From Cymbomonas tetramitiformis (lineage: Eukaryota > Chlorophyta > Pyramimonadophyceae > Pyramimonadales > Pyramimonadaceae), in contig LGRX02026005.1 in NCBI GenBank assembly GCA_001247695.2, positions 20,257 through 84,256 of the forward strand: 64,000 bases of DNA. Reading direction: 5' to 3'. Made by a program: the position numbers and the translations under genes. This document shows, one piece after another, positions 42,533 to 54,930 of this stretch. The notes below the pieces were generated by a model. It made no database searches. It was not told where the DNA came from and saw nothing but the letters and a program-made list of their open reading frames with translations. Every line of letters starts with the position of its first letter. The first letter of the stretch is position 1.

Positions 42533-44085
42533 GCCTTCTTGCGCCCACCTTTGCCATCGGCCTGGAAGGGAAATGCGTGGAAACCCTAATAAATGTCTTC
42601 GCTATTTGAATGTGGGTTAAAGGCAAGCACATAGTAGTGTATGCAAAGGCATTTTGATATGAAAATTGCATATCCGGTATGAGGAAGAAGTGTTTAGGAG
42701 CGCACCGCAAATTTGATCTTCATAAACAGCGCGTTGCACGTGAAGCCTGACTCCTTGCGGAATGCACGCTCTGCGTGCATGTGGGTGACGAAGCAATAGT
42801 CGGGCTTCTCCTCGTTGCAATAGATGGGTAAATCGGGCAACGTCCTCTTCAACGACGCAGCCGCCCCATGGTTCTTGATGTCCAGCTTTTTTCGACGAAA
42901 GAGGTAGTGCTCAGGCTCGTCTTTTGTGGTTGTAACGTAGGAAAGAAAAGAAAACCACAAAAACGAAAATGTTAATAACGCAAGCAAGGTAAAGTGCGAG
43001 AACAAGTTAAATGTGACGAGATAAGTGTGAAAAGTTAAGGGAAGTATGACATGTGAAGTTTGGCACGAGAGGCACACGAATTCAGCAGAGGCACTCACCA
43101 GAGATGGGGGAAAAGTGGTCCATGGTCAAACTTCTGAATTTCTTGCCACCACGCTTGAAAGTCTCGGTCATGGCGGCGAAGCCGCGACGATGGGTGTATG
43201 CGTAAGGGTTATCTTGACGAAGAAAGTCGCCATCGTAGATCTTCTTGAGGTCCTCTTTGGTGGGGGCCTTGTGGGGGTCCTTGTCAGCGACACACTTCTA
43301 GAAGCGCGTGAACATGGCGTTGTACGCCAATGACCAAAAAGGGTCGTTGTTCCAATCGTCCTTGCTGAACGTAGCATCGGACGCCTGAAGACGAACAGTT
43401 CGAAGAAAAAAAAAAAGTCAACACACACGCAAGTGGGGTTGAAAATATTGAAACCCGCGGATACAAGCATTGAGCGTCGGGGATACAGGCATGAGCGAGA
43501 TGTAATAGTTCAATGGAGGAGGTTGAAGAAGAAAGATAGAGTGAATAAAGTTTCAAAAGGTTGAAAAGAAACGTACCCCATGAGCATGATGCTCGAGCAG
43601 CTTGTGATCGTTCCAATGTCGCATCAGCCCACTCCATAGACTCATCAAGGACGCCCTTTTGATCGGTTGGCCAAGCCGACCACCCTTCGTGGAGACACGC
43701 CACTCTCGACAGTCTTCATCCTGGAAAAAGTTGATGAGCAAACCTGCGGACATCCAAGAGAAAACGTAATACTAAGGTGCAAAGCCTGGATGGCCCGAAT
43801 CGCTCCGTCGGTTGTATCGTAAAAGTCCCCGTCGCGCCGGAAAGTCAATTTAAGGCCCCGTGACTTTTGTCCGTTTGAAAATTGGTTTTTTATGCATACA
43901 GAATATGTAATTCACGCATGAAAAAGGCTGAGGACAAACCTCGAAGCCTTTCCGGTGTGAAGTCCTTCGGAAGCTTGTCGGGTGACATGTTCGCCTTTCC
44001 CCGGCAGAAGCCATTGTACCAACGGGTCCATTTGTTGAGAGCTCCCTTAGTTGCTTGTCGTGTACATCCCTGTTTGTGTTCGAGA

Positions 44086-44156
44086 GGTAACGTTAGCCTA
44101 TCACCCGGGGAGCGTGCTCCCTCAGGTGATATTGGGGCTAACGTTAGCACCTCTTC
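44086..44156. repeat. Imperfect long hairpin, ~34-bp arms
   Basis: GAGGTAACGTTAGCC on the left is the inverse of GGGGCTAACGTTAGCACCTC on the right, with the arms continuing through GGGAGC. It lies directly upstream of the first recognisable recombinase exon and could be a small foldback element. Confidence 0.55.
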
Positions 44157-44220
44157 ATACTATATATTAGACTGGTGAGTCAAGTGCACTAACGCAGAGA
44201 ATGACACCACAATTCAGTAC

Positions 44221-44256
44221 AGACTAAGATGAGATAATAAAATAACTTTGGTGTTA
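44221..44256 (-). repeat. Fragment of the copy A LTR family
   Basis: GACTAAGATGAGATAATAAA and the bases that follow are the reverse complement of a central LTR stretch (40606-40651 and 42405-42450). It is a remnant of another insertion. Confidence 0.6.
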
Positions 44257-44639
44257 TGCGCAGCCACCTTAAGCTGCGGGTAATAGGCATTTTGACACAA
44301 TTTTCGTCGTCTAAAAGTTATTGCCTCGTCATTTGAAATGCGCCACGTAAGCGACACGTAAGCGACACGTAAGTCGTCCCGCAAGTTTTATTACAAAAAT
44401 ATTACTCAAATTATCAAGGCTTGGTATCGATAACTCGATAACTCGATATATCGGGTTATCATATCGTATCGATAACCTTTTTTTTACTTATCATATCGTA
44501 TCGATTGCAGCCAAAAAAAGGGGCAAGTGACAGTGTTGTAAAACATATGTATGTATTTGCAAAACATGTTTTGAACATCCTGAATGTCCTTCCTACAGTT
44601 CGCATAAAGCATACACGGGTGCTATGTGTATAAAACAAT
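44257..44639. other. Non-coding, short direct repeats
   Basis: TATCGATAAC-type repeats lie near 44426-44510 and CGACACGTAAG repeats near 44350. No gene is seen. Confidence 0.35.
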
Positions 44640-45760
44640 ATAGTCCATCCGGATGGACCACTGGAACGAACTGCATGGTCCATCCGGATGGAACCCACAG
44701 TTCCTTGTTTGTAAAACACTTTCCATGCGTACGTACCACGTAGTCCAATGGATATACCTAGGGAGTCCATATACGTTTACAATGCATATTAAATAAAAAA
44801 TGGCGGTTCCATCCGGACGGACTATATCGTCCCTCAGTGTGTATTTAAAAGACTTACTCCGTCCGTGCGTACGTAAGTGAGAGTCCAGTGGGTGGACATA
44901 CTTGGTCCATCCGTGTATTATGGACAGATCACACGATTTTCGCATTCATGTTATATATGTACATACGTATTCCATCCGGATGGACCATATAATCCCTCCA
45001 CATGCATTTAGAAGACTTAGTATTTCCGCGCGTATGTAAAACGTAGTCCAGTGAGTGGACATATGTGGTCCATGCGTGTAATATTAACAATCCATACGGT
45101 TTTCGCATGCATGCTATACATGTGCATACGTGCTCCATCCGGGTGGACTATGTAGTCCCTCCGTATGCATTAGAAAACTTAGCCTTTCCACGCGTATGTA
45201 TGTAAATCGTAGTCCAGTAGGCGGACATACGCGAGTCCATGCGTGTAATATTCACAATCCACACTGTTTTTGCATGCATGCTATACATGTACATGCGCAC
45301 TCCATCCGGATGGATCATGTAGTCCCTCTGTATGTATTAATTTAAGATATTCCACCCGTATGAAGGCCGTGTTCCACGGGCCGGACATACGTAATCCGTA
45401 TGTATGCAATACTCGTCTTACTGTCTTTTCCGTGTTTAGTCCATGTGGTTTCCGTACTAAATCCATGCGACATCCATATGAAATACATGAGACTTCCACA
45501 TGGTATCCATACGGTCTTTCCGCTGACCGTCCAGCGTCCATGCGGATGGACGCCATGTGGACAACATACAATGTCCACATGGAGACCATACGGATTCCAG
45601 ACGTTGTCCACATGCAATCCATGGACATATTTACACGAACCACGCATTCCGTACGCTTTTTAACACTTTATGAGTTTTTCGGCCTTGTGGTCCATACGGC
45701 TGTCCACATGGCATCCATACGACAGTCCATACGTATGGAACGACTCTGTTTTCCTAGGGG
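44640..45760. repeat. Satellite, 163-167-bp units centred on TCCATCCGGATGGA
   Basis: Equivalent TCCATCCGG boxes occur at 44644, 44808, 44971, 45134 and 45301, giving periods of 164, 163, 163 and 167. The boxes are palindromic or nearly so. Each unit also has GTAGTCC(A)GT, GTCCAT(G/C)CGTGTAAT and GCATGC motifs. Beyond 45380 the array grades into diverged, shorter repeats with CCATATG and CCACATGG boxes. ORFs across it are periodic artefacts. Confidence 0.8.
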
Positions 45761-48700
45761 CTCCAACTGTTGCTGCTGGAACCACTGCTGCTATTGTTGT
45801 TGGTACGCGTACCACTGTCGCTGCTGCTGTAATTGCTGATGAAATGGTGAGGGGTAGGATCCAGCTGTGTGGTGTGTCCTTATTAGGGTAAATGGTACTG
45901 GGGACACTCCCCCAGCGAGGGGCGCTGATTTGGGTAGCACCCAGCTGGCACCGTTCCACACTGCTTGAGCGGGAGTCCCGTCGTCCGACAGCGTGTACGG
46001 GTCGAGGTATACGGCGGTTTAAGGCATTGTGACGCCTGGTTGTGGAAAGGGATAAGTGGAAGCGTCGGTGGAAGGAGGGAAGGTGGTGGTAATCGGTGAA
46101 GCAAAGGTGTACTGGTGGGATGAGTATCGATTGTTGCTGCTCCATACTATTATCTGAGTGCTGATACGGCTTTGAAGTCTGCTGCGACATATTTATTGTC
46201 GGTTTCTGTGTTGACTACCGAGCTTGTTTAAGAACTAGGAACTGGGTGTGGCAATGGCCACAAGTAGGAACAGTTGTTGAGAGTTCCCTCATTTAGGTGT
46301 TGTAGGTATAAAGACTGGGTATCCTCGTTCTCAGGGGCGTTTTTTCCAAGTTGGAGAGTCCGGGAAGTAAGGGGGTGGTGACGGAGGCGCGCCAGAGACC
46401 GGAGCAAAGAACACTCCGTGTTGGTTGGGGGTCGGTGAAGGAACTCGAACGAAGTAAGCTTGAAGGTTCATACTGCTGCCATTGAAGAAGAACAACAGTG
46501 TTGGGTCTACGTGGCCATATATGTATATATATATGTTCTTAATACTGTGTTGCAGTTGAGTTTCTGACACCTCTGGAGCGATATTTTTATGGGTAGGGGA
46601 ACTTGCTAAGGCTTGTCGAAGGCTTTTGGTGGTCTTATGGTGACTTATGAGTAGGGTTTTGGTGGTGGCACCTGTTGAGCTAGGGTTTAAGGTATGCTGA
46701 AGAGTGGCTAAAAGTGGCTAAAAACGCTGTTCTCGACGGGTTTTTTTTTGTATTTCGGAGGCACTAGAACTCAAACTATAGGTCGAAACAGGCTATGATA
46801 AACCGGATAAAGTATCCATACTGCCCACTGACGGTTGGTTATGGCCTCAAACGAAGTTCCAACTTGAGATCTTGTTAGACATGTTTGAGTTTTCGAGCCT
46901 GGTTGCCCCCATACTTAAGGAACACAGATATTGATATTTGGTGCTTTTGTGAACGTTGGTGGGAATCCTTCTACGAAAGAAAATGACGTTTTAGACGTAA
47001 AAATTGCGCACAAGTTCCCCAAAGCTCAGCTCTCCCCCGCAGTATACTGTGAGAACTTTACAAGCCGTGCTCTCTGGTTAAAAAAAAGCGAACAAAAGGC
47101 AAATTTCGATGCTCCCATTTCCAATAGCGGGAAGGAAGAGGCCACCGGAGGAATCCCTGCACATGGAATAGACGGGCATTCTTGCAGGAAGAGGTGATAA
47201 AACACCTACAGGACACACCTTGATATCCTTTTTTACACTGCAGATGGCGGTGTCACAGAATTGTTTTCATAAAAGAAAATTTATGCAAATTTGTACCATT
47301 CTCCGCGCCATCTCATGGGTCATGACTTCGTCATATACTTTCGCAACTTCCTCCTGCTTCGACACATCATAAAGGGAAGGTAATCAGATGAAACCATGGG
47401 CGAGCGATCTCCGCAGCCTTGGAAAGGACTCTGGTGTGAACAAGTTCCTCACCTTTGTTCCTATGCACGTATGCATGCATGCTGCAGCAAGCAAACCTCC
47501 TCGCCAACGAGAGCCGCCCCCAGTAACGCGCGGGGCTTTTCACCAAATTCCCTCTGTCGACAGATCGTCTCCAGCATGCCCTCCATGAACTCCCGTAGTG
47601 GCAGCAGTTTGTGCGCAAGGCCGAAGGAAAATAAATGTGCGTACACTTGGACGAAGCCCATTTGTCCCACTATCTGCCCAATCGCATACTCTCCACTCTC
47701 CACTTTCCCCTGCGCACACGAGGATGCAAACCAAGTGATAAATAGCACACACTATCGAACATCGAACTCCGACCAAGGTTGTCGCTGGCAGGTCACAAGT
47801 CTAACCCAACGTACTATTGCACCGACGGGAGTCAACGAAGTTCTTCGCCAAGTAAGCAACTATACCATTCCCAGCAAGAGGAAAGGGCTTTTATATCAAA
47901 TCACCCGTAGTGCAAACGGGGGGCAACAAAGAGTCACAATTAGTTGTGACGCGGTCAGTCATCACCTGCGTAAATAAAGCGAAAGCTGGGGATCATAAGC
48001 CCGCATAGCTTACCGAAGGGTCATACCTTTTTTATGAGACTGTGATGCCTCCTCCAAATTTCCTGCAGGGCTAACCAACCGTTGTTGCGGTCTAGAAAAG
48101 TATGAGCCTCGGCCGATAATTGAAACTCCTGAATACAAGCAAGATTTAAGTTAGCGATGGCCTTTCCGCAATCTTTCCGTGACGCTTTTGGCAATCGCCC
48201 AGCTCGCGGTTTCCATATTTGTGACCGTTCATACTTTTGAATTTGAAACAGTGAGGATTTTCAGCGTGCACAATGACTGTTATTGTTCAACGACAGTGTG
48301 GTTCTGAACTTCTGAGACGGACCGTTCGGTTTCTCGCACCTCCACTCGTAAAGTAAGAGACCTTTCAGTTCTCGTGCGTCTCAGCATCGCATCGCTCACG
48401 TCAGGCAACAGGACTCTCGAGAGGCCAGCGCTGCGCAGGTGAAGGGACATGGACACGTCCGCATCACAACGTCGCATCGTGCGTCCTCTTGCCACTCGAT
48501 CGGATGGAAATAATCTGTCGTGTGTCACACTCGACAGGGTCGACACTGAACTGAGAACTCAGAAATGAAAAATGCAAAGCGTCGAACAATGTTTAAATAG
48601 TTTAGTGGTGCCACTGTTAAGGTGACGAGTGAACGTCCGAATAGCTCTATAAATGTATATGTCTAAAAGGTTACGTTTATATGCAGTGTACAATATGGAG

Positions 48701-49871
48701 GTTGTTATGTACATAAATTAGGTTTGGTACACTCTCGCTACAATATACATACATACAATATTTACATAAAGAAACAACACTCGGTATGAAATATATATAC
48801 TTGAGAAAGTATATATACCACATACACATAACCTGAAGGGCCGAGTATGGTTATCACGTGGTATAGGTCCAATAACAGATTGGTGGAGGAAGCATATTAC
48901 ATTTGTGCAATATTCAATAGGCCGCTGTGGGGAATATAGTCACACACTCAATATTTACGTACATATGTAAAACGAATCAATATTCAGGGCTGATCAATAA
49001 CTTGACGCGCGTATTTAGGGTTTCATGGGAGGATTGAAAACACAACTATGTTGTATTCACCCTTTGTACATATAAGTCAAACGAATGGATAGATGCCCAA
49101 CATATCACCAACACAAGTGTGTCAGGCATCAAACATCATCTTCAATGATACCGGCCTTTCATCTTCTTATGTTGCTCCATTTCCGCAGTCGACATCCGGT
49201 CATCACCACCCAAAAATCAACCAGTTGCTGAATATCTCTGATTTCGGGTAATCGCCACCTTTACAAGCTGCACGTCGTGTCCGAACACAAATTGCATAAA
49301 GTGAAGGGCGCTAAACATATCTTGGCGCTCACAACGCTGATGATCACAAACGCGAGATCGAGGAAGGGGAAGGAATGTGGCGGAGAAAGATATTTTGATG
49401 TCCGATTTTGTATCGAGCATTACGATAGTCCGTTTCCCTGTTCTTAGTCCGCCCACCCAGCATGTGCTTAACGCCTGTACCAGGAAAAATCTTTTCGCAA
49501 AGGCATCCAGCGGAGCATTTTCTTCTGTGGCAAAGGAGCATGATGAACGTTGAGCTGACGCTTCCACGACGTTTCAATACCGCGCTTAGCACGCACTCTC
49601 CATCAACAAATGCTTTGGGTAGGTGTAGGGATATATCAAATCTTAAGGACTGTGTGGACTTTGGAAGCTGTCAAAGGATGCGCCAACTTTTTTATCGTAA
49701 AGGTGACACCAATCCATTGACGCCGGGATGTCGTTCAACTTGCAGTTCTCAACTGCTGGCAGATCCTCCAGCTTGAGATTGTGAGTCCTTTCCTGCGGTC
49801 TTAGCCGGCGAGCATTGCTCTGTCTTCAGTTTTCGCAGAAGTCGTTGCTCTGCCTCTTGGGCCGGGCTGAG
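45761..49871. other. No supported gene
   Basis: Several ORFs of 60-190 codons occur on both strands (for example 47396-47977 and 45660-46190), but none shows a recognisable motif or composition like the real genes nearby. A (TA)n-like tract lies near 46520. No promoter, RNA gene or element border is identified. Confidence 0.4.
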
Positions 49872-50070
49872 GCACCGCAGGACACACAACAGCCAGGAAG
49901 AACGTCACGCACTCTAGACGACCACCGCAGGACACACAACAGCCAGGAAGAACGTCACGACTCTGATGACCACCGCAGGACACACAACAGCCAGGAAGAA
50001 CGGCACGCACTCTAGACGACCACTGCAGCAGGACACACAACAGCCAGGAAGAACGTCACGCACTCTAGAC
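49872..50070. repeat. Minisatellite, ~48-50-bp unit, four copies
   Basis: ACCGCAGGACACACAACAGC followed by CAGGAAGAACG repeats at 49874, 49924 and 49972, with a fourth unit from about 50022 carrying a small insertion. No gene spans it convincingly. Confidence 0.8.
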
Positions 50071-52439
50071 GCCTCGTGCCTCTCCATCAAACTTATGCAA
50101 GGAAAGGCCAGGACTTGGCGAGAAAAAACATGCGCAGATGGTCTCGTGTGTGCATGACCATGCTTGCGGCAAGCACTCACAACCGAACACATGACATCAC
50201 AGTGCGAACTACGCGATATCCAGGCACTTGGCGCAGTCAGTGTGTTCTCAGCAAAGTTTGTGAGGGTGAGGCGAGTGCAAATACAAATCACTTGTCATAT
50301 TTAGAAAGGGCTTCGATAAATAACCTCTTGTATCACCAAGGCGGTGCGTGGAGAACTGGCTTTTGCCTGACACTGTATAGACGAGCTAGAGCGGGCTTCG
50401 TGCCCCGTAATATCATTCTAGTTATTCCTAATCAAAACGAACGATGATGCGAGCGATGCTGAAAATTCTGGAAGTCAGGGTACCCAGAAACACGCGACGA
50501 CCGAGTGTGAGAAATAAGAGTATTCGCACGGGTTTCGCACTGAGTTCCGCACCGGTAAAGCTTGACGCATGGAGTGCCCTCTGGAACGAAATCACAACCG
50601 GTGACGGGCAAAAAAGCGAGAGCTCCCAACGAGTTCAACGTGGCACTTCGCCTCGATGTGAGCTTCGACGGCATCTTGTGCGCAACGGCTGCATCCCTTC
50701 GGTAGTGGAAACCCCACATCCCTCCGTCACGAATAGAGGCTCAAAGAAGCTTGGTGCGGAAACGAGGCGAAGAGCAGAGCGTGGAAAGAGGTTTTCGCAG
50801 TGGTTTCTAAAGAAGGCCGCAGTACAACTCCCTCAAGTGGTGTTTTGGAGGCCTGGGGCTGCTCTCAAGTTCCGAACACTATACCTTTAGGGTCTTATTT
50901 ATTTATCATACCTTTAGGTCTGCACACGGACTTAATGGTACAGACTGCTGACATATAATTGTGGCTAGCTGTTTGAGTCAGCTCTGTGGGGAAACGCGTT
51001 ACCTAACGCTGTCTTCTGCGCGAGGAACGGCAGGGAGACGACTGGACCGCGACAAGTGCGTCGTTCTTGTCAATCCCTGTAGATCATCCCCGAAAATTGC
51101 ACTTGGAGTCAAGCTGATCAAGCTGTTCGATTCAGAGCCGAAAGTCCACAGCCCCCAACTCCCAATTTGGCATATCTTGATACTTGAATGTAATGAATGT
51201 AATGAAATCAACGCATGGTAAAACATCGTTACAGACACCCTAAACACCAATTCAGTCTTGAGTGTGCGTAAGCGTTCAGCGCTTCCTGACGCTGCTCCGA
51301 AACACCCTCTCTTTCCGCCCTGTCCTCGCTGCGTTGAAAGGTATTAAACTTTGTGAAGTGATTTTTCTTGCTTCCCCTCTCATGCACCCAGGAGCACCTA
51401 ATCTCGAACACTGTGGGGCGAGCCGAATGCCTTCATTTCATGAACTCGATGAAATTGTAGCTTATCGAGAACAGTGAGGACAGCGAGGGTGGATCAAAGC
51501 AAGGGTATTGAAACGCTCGAGTTTCATATGACAATAGGGCTGCTTGGTGTTTGGCGGATCTGTGATGGCGCAAAGGATCGCGTGGAGCAAGTGTGTGACA
51601 GCGACCAGCAGAATATCACCCGTCGCAGGGTTCATACGTTCCCTCCGATAGCACAGTAGCCTTCGAGTACCCAACGGATCTGTGCAGGGTGCTGTTGGAA
51701 AGTGCAGCTTGGCGTGCACTTTATTGGAGGAAGCACTTTCGGAAGCAGAGACGTTGGCAGCCTGCTTTGGATTGTGCTCACCTTCGTCAATTGTGTCTTA
51801 CTACGAAGTTGAAAGTTAGTCTGCGAAGTTTTCATTTTATATTTTAATGGCGACGGAGCTATTAAGCAATTCTTTTCCGCTTTCGTAGAACTTCGTCTAG
51901 GCTTGCTGTAATGCTTGAAGCAAGAGCACCTGCATTGCTGCAAGAATATAAAGTTGCAATTGAATGCCAATCGAATGCACGAATCGAATGGTGCTGGTGC
52001 CCCCATTCAAGAGACTCTCTACTAAAAAAGTGCCCCCATGCTGGAAAATTATCTAATCATCCTAAAAACTCGCGGGAAGGGGGGGGGGTGCCATCAAGGT
52101 ACATTAATTGAATTTTAGGCCACCTCAGCACATCCCAAATGTTGGGACTTCGACCATTTTGGCATGCATAAAAAAATACATTGTTAAGAGTGCATGGGAC
52201 CTACAAAGAGCGTGTTTTGAACGTTGCGCGCGAGCAGGCCTTCCTATCAACTGACCAAATGCGGTAAACACGCTCCGAAATACCTTACCCGAAGCTAAAC
52301 AACCCCGAACACCTTCCCGATATTGGGACTTCGCCCGTTGTGAGCGAAATGACAGAGACGGTCAAATAAATAAATAAATATGTTATGACTTAAATGACCA
52401 CTATGACATTGCATGTGTCATCGGTCATCGATGACATGG
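50071..52439. other. No supported gene
   Basis: ORFs up to 148 codons are present without recognisable content. A short (AAATA)n tract lies near 52365. Nothing further is seen. Confidence 0.35.
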
Positions 52440-52834
52440 TATCTGTAAGGGATATGACCGATGACATATGTGTCATACATGGCATACCTGTCCTGTCATG
52501 TCATGTCATGTCATGTCATGTGGCATAATGACATACAATCGTCAGGTATTGTCAATACGGTCGACTATGACATGTACAATCAGAATGTCTGTCATCCACC
52601 TAAGGTGAGTGACATCTGTCATCGAGAGGCGAAGTATATGGCATCGAGATGGCGAAGCAAGACAAGTCTTGAAGAACTGAAGTGTTTCGATAAGACGCAT
52701 CTTCGCTTCAAGCATGCACTGAACAGCATGCGAGCATCAAAGGCTATATTCGTCTAGCCGATGCGGGAAGTTCACCTAGTGCTCTCGGGTTCACAACCCG
52801 ATGGTGGTAACGCGTGCGACGCGTGAGAGCACTA
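52440..52834. repeat. Interspersed repeat family R, copy 3, left part
   Basis: In inverted orientation to copies 1 and 2. It begins near the GATATGACCGATGACATATG border. It is interrupted at 52834 by the short LTR element and continues at 54691. Confidence 0.75.
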
Positions 52835-54685
52835 TGATGAAAAGGATGATCGGTGCATATATATAAGTGACGGATATATATATATGCAAACAGGCACAGA
52901 AAAGCACAGTGAAGAGGTGCTCGAGACGGTGATAGCATAAACTGAATAGAAAGGCTTACTGGGAGGCTTTCTAGGAAGGCAGCTAGGTCACGGTCACTGA
53001 TGACACTGTCACAGATGACACACACAGCGAGGGGTGAAGCTAGGAGAAGGCAGGCCCCCATGCAGTGGGGGGGGATTGTCTTCCCCGTGACACCACCTCA
53101 CCCCGAAGGTGTGAGTGGCAATGTCAGAGTCAGCAAACCCTAAGGCCTAAACCCAATGTCACGCAATGTTAGAGTCCAACGGAGCACTAGAGTACAGCTA
53201 ACAGCTAGCAAGCAAGTGGTGTTGCTACTCTAAAGCACACAAAGGGCAAGCTCAGGTACGGTCTTCTGCCGGTTGACGGCTAGCTCACTCAATAGTCGGT
53301 CGCGATGTGGCCGCGTATTCACTAAGTGGTGGCGGCGGTCTCCTCGAAGATGTCGAGGGGCATCCAGACGACGAATCAACCAACTCCTGTGCGGTGCCAA
53401 AGCCAAAAGTAGCCTGGCACCACCAGAGCGAATGCGTCGATGAGAAGGGGTTGGGGAGGTGGAAGGTGAAAAATGCGGTAAGGGAACGTGATCGAGGTCA
53501 TGGGGAGGAACTCGAAAGGGATGATGGAGAGGGGCGAAGTGGGCGTGGCAACATCACCACACACCACTAGATGGTGAAGAGGTGGGGTGCAAGGCGAGGG
53601 CGAAGGGAGTGGAGGGACGAAGTCGAAGGAGTCAAAGCACTCGTTGTTGATGGCGAACGCGATGGACTCGAGCTTGGTGCTTGGTGTGTAAGCACCACCA
53701 GGCACCACCAGACCACAGTCAAAGGGAAGATGTTGTCGTCGAAGCAAGTCCAGTGCAGACCGAACTGCGGCCATGCGCGCACGCTGGCGTAGCGAGGCCA
53801 TGATCTCTGCGGCTGCAAAATCTGGAAGGCGCGTCGATAGGGTTTCGTGGGTGAAAGGTAATTCCTCGAAAAATTAACCAAATCAAGCGATGGAGAAGTC
53901 AAATTGGGGTGAAATTCGACGAGGAAGACGGAGGTCAAGTCAAAAACGTTGTACGGTAACTCGTATTCACTCCAGAAGGGGTGCTGCTGGTCAGAAAGTT
54001 GAGTGGACGTTTGGGTCGATGGCGATAAAGTAACTTTTCGCAAAATTAACGGAATCGGACGATGTAGGGGTCAAATTAGGGTAAAATTCGACGAGGAAAA
54101 CGGTGGTGACGTCAAAAACGTCGTACGGTAAACCAGTTATCGGGCAGCAGAGGCGCTGCTGGCCGGAGTGTTGAAGGACGTTGGGAAGGAAGTAGGCTGC
54201 CAGTTTGACGGTAAAAAAAATGTGTGACGGATAAAGGCTGCCAAAAATCGTAGATTACCAATCACAGACGGTAGGCAGTTACGAACGGAGGTGGGCGAAG
54301 ACGGATTTGACGGAGTAGCCCACGGACGGATTAAAGACGGAACGACGGAGTTAGAATCGGGGAAAACCCGAAGCGAGTCGCAGCGAAGATGAGCACCACT
54401 AAGCGTAAGTGGGTCGATAACCTGATGAAAAGGATGATCGGTGCATATATATAAGTGACGGATATATATATATATATATGCAAACAGGCACAGAAAAGCA
54501 CAGTGAAGAGGTGCTCGAGACGGTGATAGCATAAACTGAATAGAAAGGCTTACTGGGAGGCTTTCTAGGAAGGCAGCTAGGTCACGGTCACTGATGACAC
54601 TGTCACAGATGACACACACAGCGAGGGGTGAAGCTAGGAGAAGGCAGGCCCCATGACCGGTGGGGGGGGATTGTCTTCCCCGTGA
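52835..54685 (-). mobile_element. Short LTR retrotransposon (TRIM-like), copy B
   Basis: Direct repeats at 52835-53090 and 54423-54685 begin TGATGAAAAGG and end CCCGTGA on the plus strand, flanked by CACTA duplications (52830-52834 and 54686-54690). On the minus sense strand the polypurine tract GGGGTGAGGTGGTG lies directly before the 3' LTR, as in copy A, and GGTTATCG follows the 5' LTR. The LTR sequence differs much from copy A. The termini, tract, duplicated leader and 141-codon ORF are shared, so both belong to one family of diverged members. No pol is present. Confidence 0.82.
53376..53801 (-). CDS. 141-codon ORF of the short LTR element, copy B
   Basis: The counterpart of the ORF at 41547-41972: same length, same orientation relative to the polypurine tract, same TGA end. 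Conserved blocks are ARMAAVRSAL, CGLVVPGGA, TKLESI, LVVCGDVA and a final TGVG. No domain is recognised. Confidence 0.5.
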   Translation of the reverse strand: MASLRQRARMAAVRSALDLLRRQHLPFDCGLVVPGGAYTPSTKLESIAFAINNECFDSFDFVPPLPSPSPCTPPLHHLVVCGDVATPTSPLSIIPFEFLPMTSITFPYRIFHLPPPQPLLIDAFALVVPGYFWLWHRTGVG

Positions 54686-54690
54686 CACTA

Positions 54691-54930
54691 GAGTATATGA
54701 GGAGCATTGGGCTCAAGCAAGCACTTCTGGTCACCACACTGCTGCACTCATACCCACCAAACTCTTGCGCGTAGCTGTTGCAGTTCAATAACAACCGTAC
54801 CATATATCTTGTCCATCAAGGACCGTGACAGTGGTATCCTTCGCTCAGGCGACAACGAGAACAAGTGTGTGCAGCAGATAGTCACATATACATTGTATAC
54901 AGTGTTGGATTCGGTGACCCGTAGGTCATA
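54691..54930. repeat. Interspersed repeat family R, copy 3, right part
   Basis: This continues copy 3 after the LTR element. It aligns with 57260-57480 of copy 4 (shared AGCAGCACTTCTGG-like and CTGCACTCATACCCAC blocks). Confidence 0.7.

Larger units (their letters stand above)
39316..44068 (-). pseudogene. Crypton/KIAA1958-like tyrosine recombinase gene, interrupted
   Basis: A multi-exon gene. Likely exons: ~44068-43945 (TKGALNKWTRWYNGF), 43720-43577, 43384-43099, 42920-42709, then 42561-42533 continuing at 40490 after the short LTR element. GT-AG borders are visible (for example TCTTCAG at 43385 and GTGAGT at 43098). The C-terminal part has the recombinase signature (YHNHGIRSMM, NQSSHFSTDGIRAYKR), matching the H-x-x-R...H...Y pattern of DUF3504/Crypton proteins. 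The tail repeats a C-x-C-x7-W-C-x2-C motif twice. Two in-frame TAG codons (near 43293 and 40456) and the LTR insertion make it a probable pseudogene. Confidence 0.68.

Noticed and set aside
45270..45839. 189-codon ORF and its neighbours
   Set aside because: They follow the satellite period and contain only repeat-derived peptides.
47396..47977. 193-codon ORF
   Set aside because: No motif, no splice context and overlap with equally long antisense frames; no basis to call a gene.
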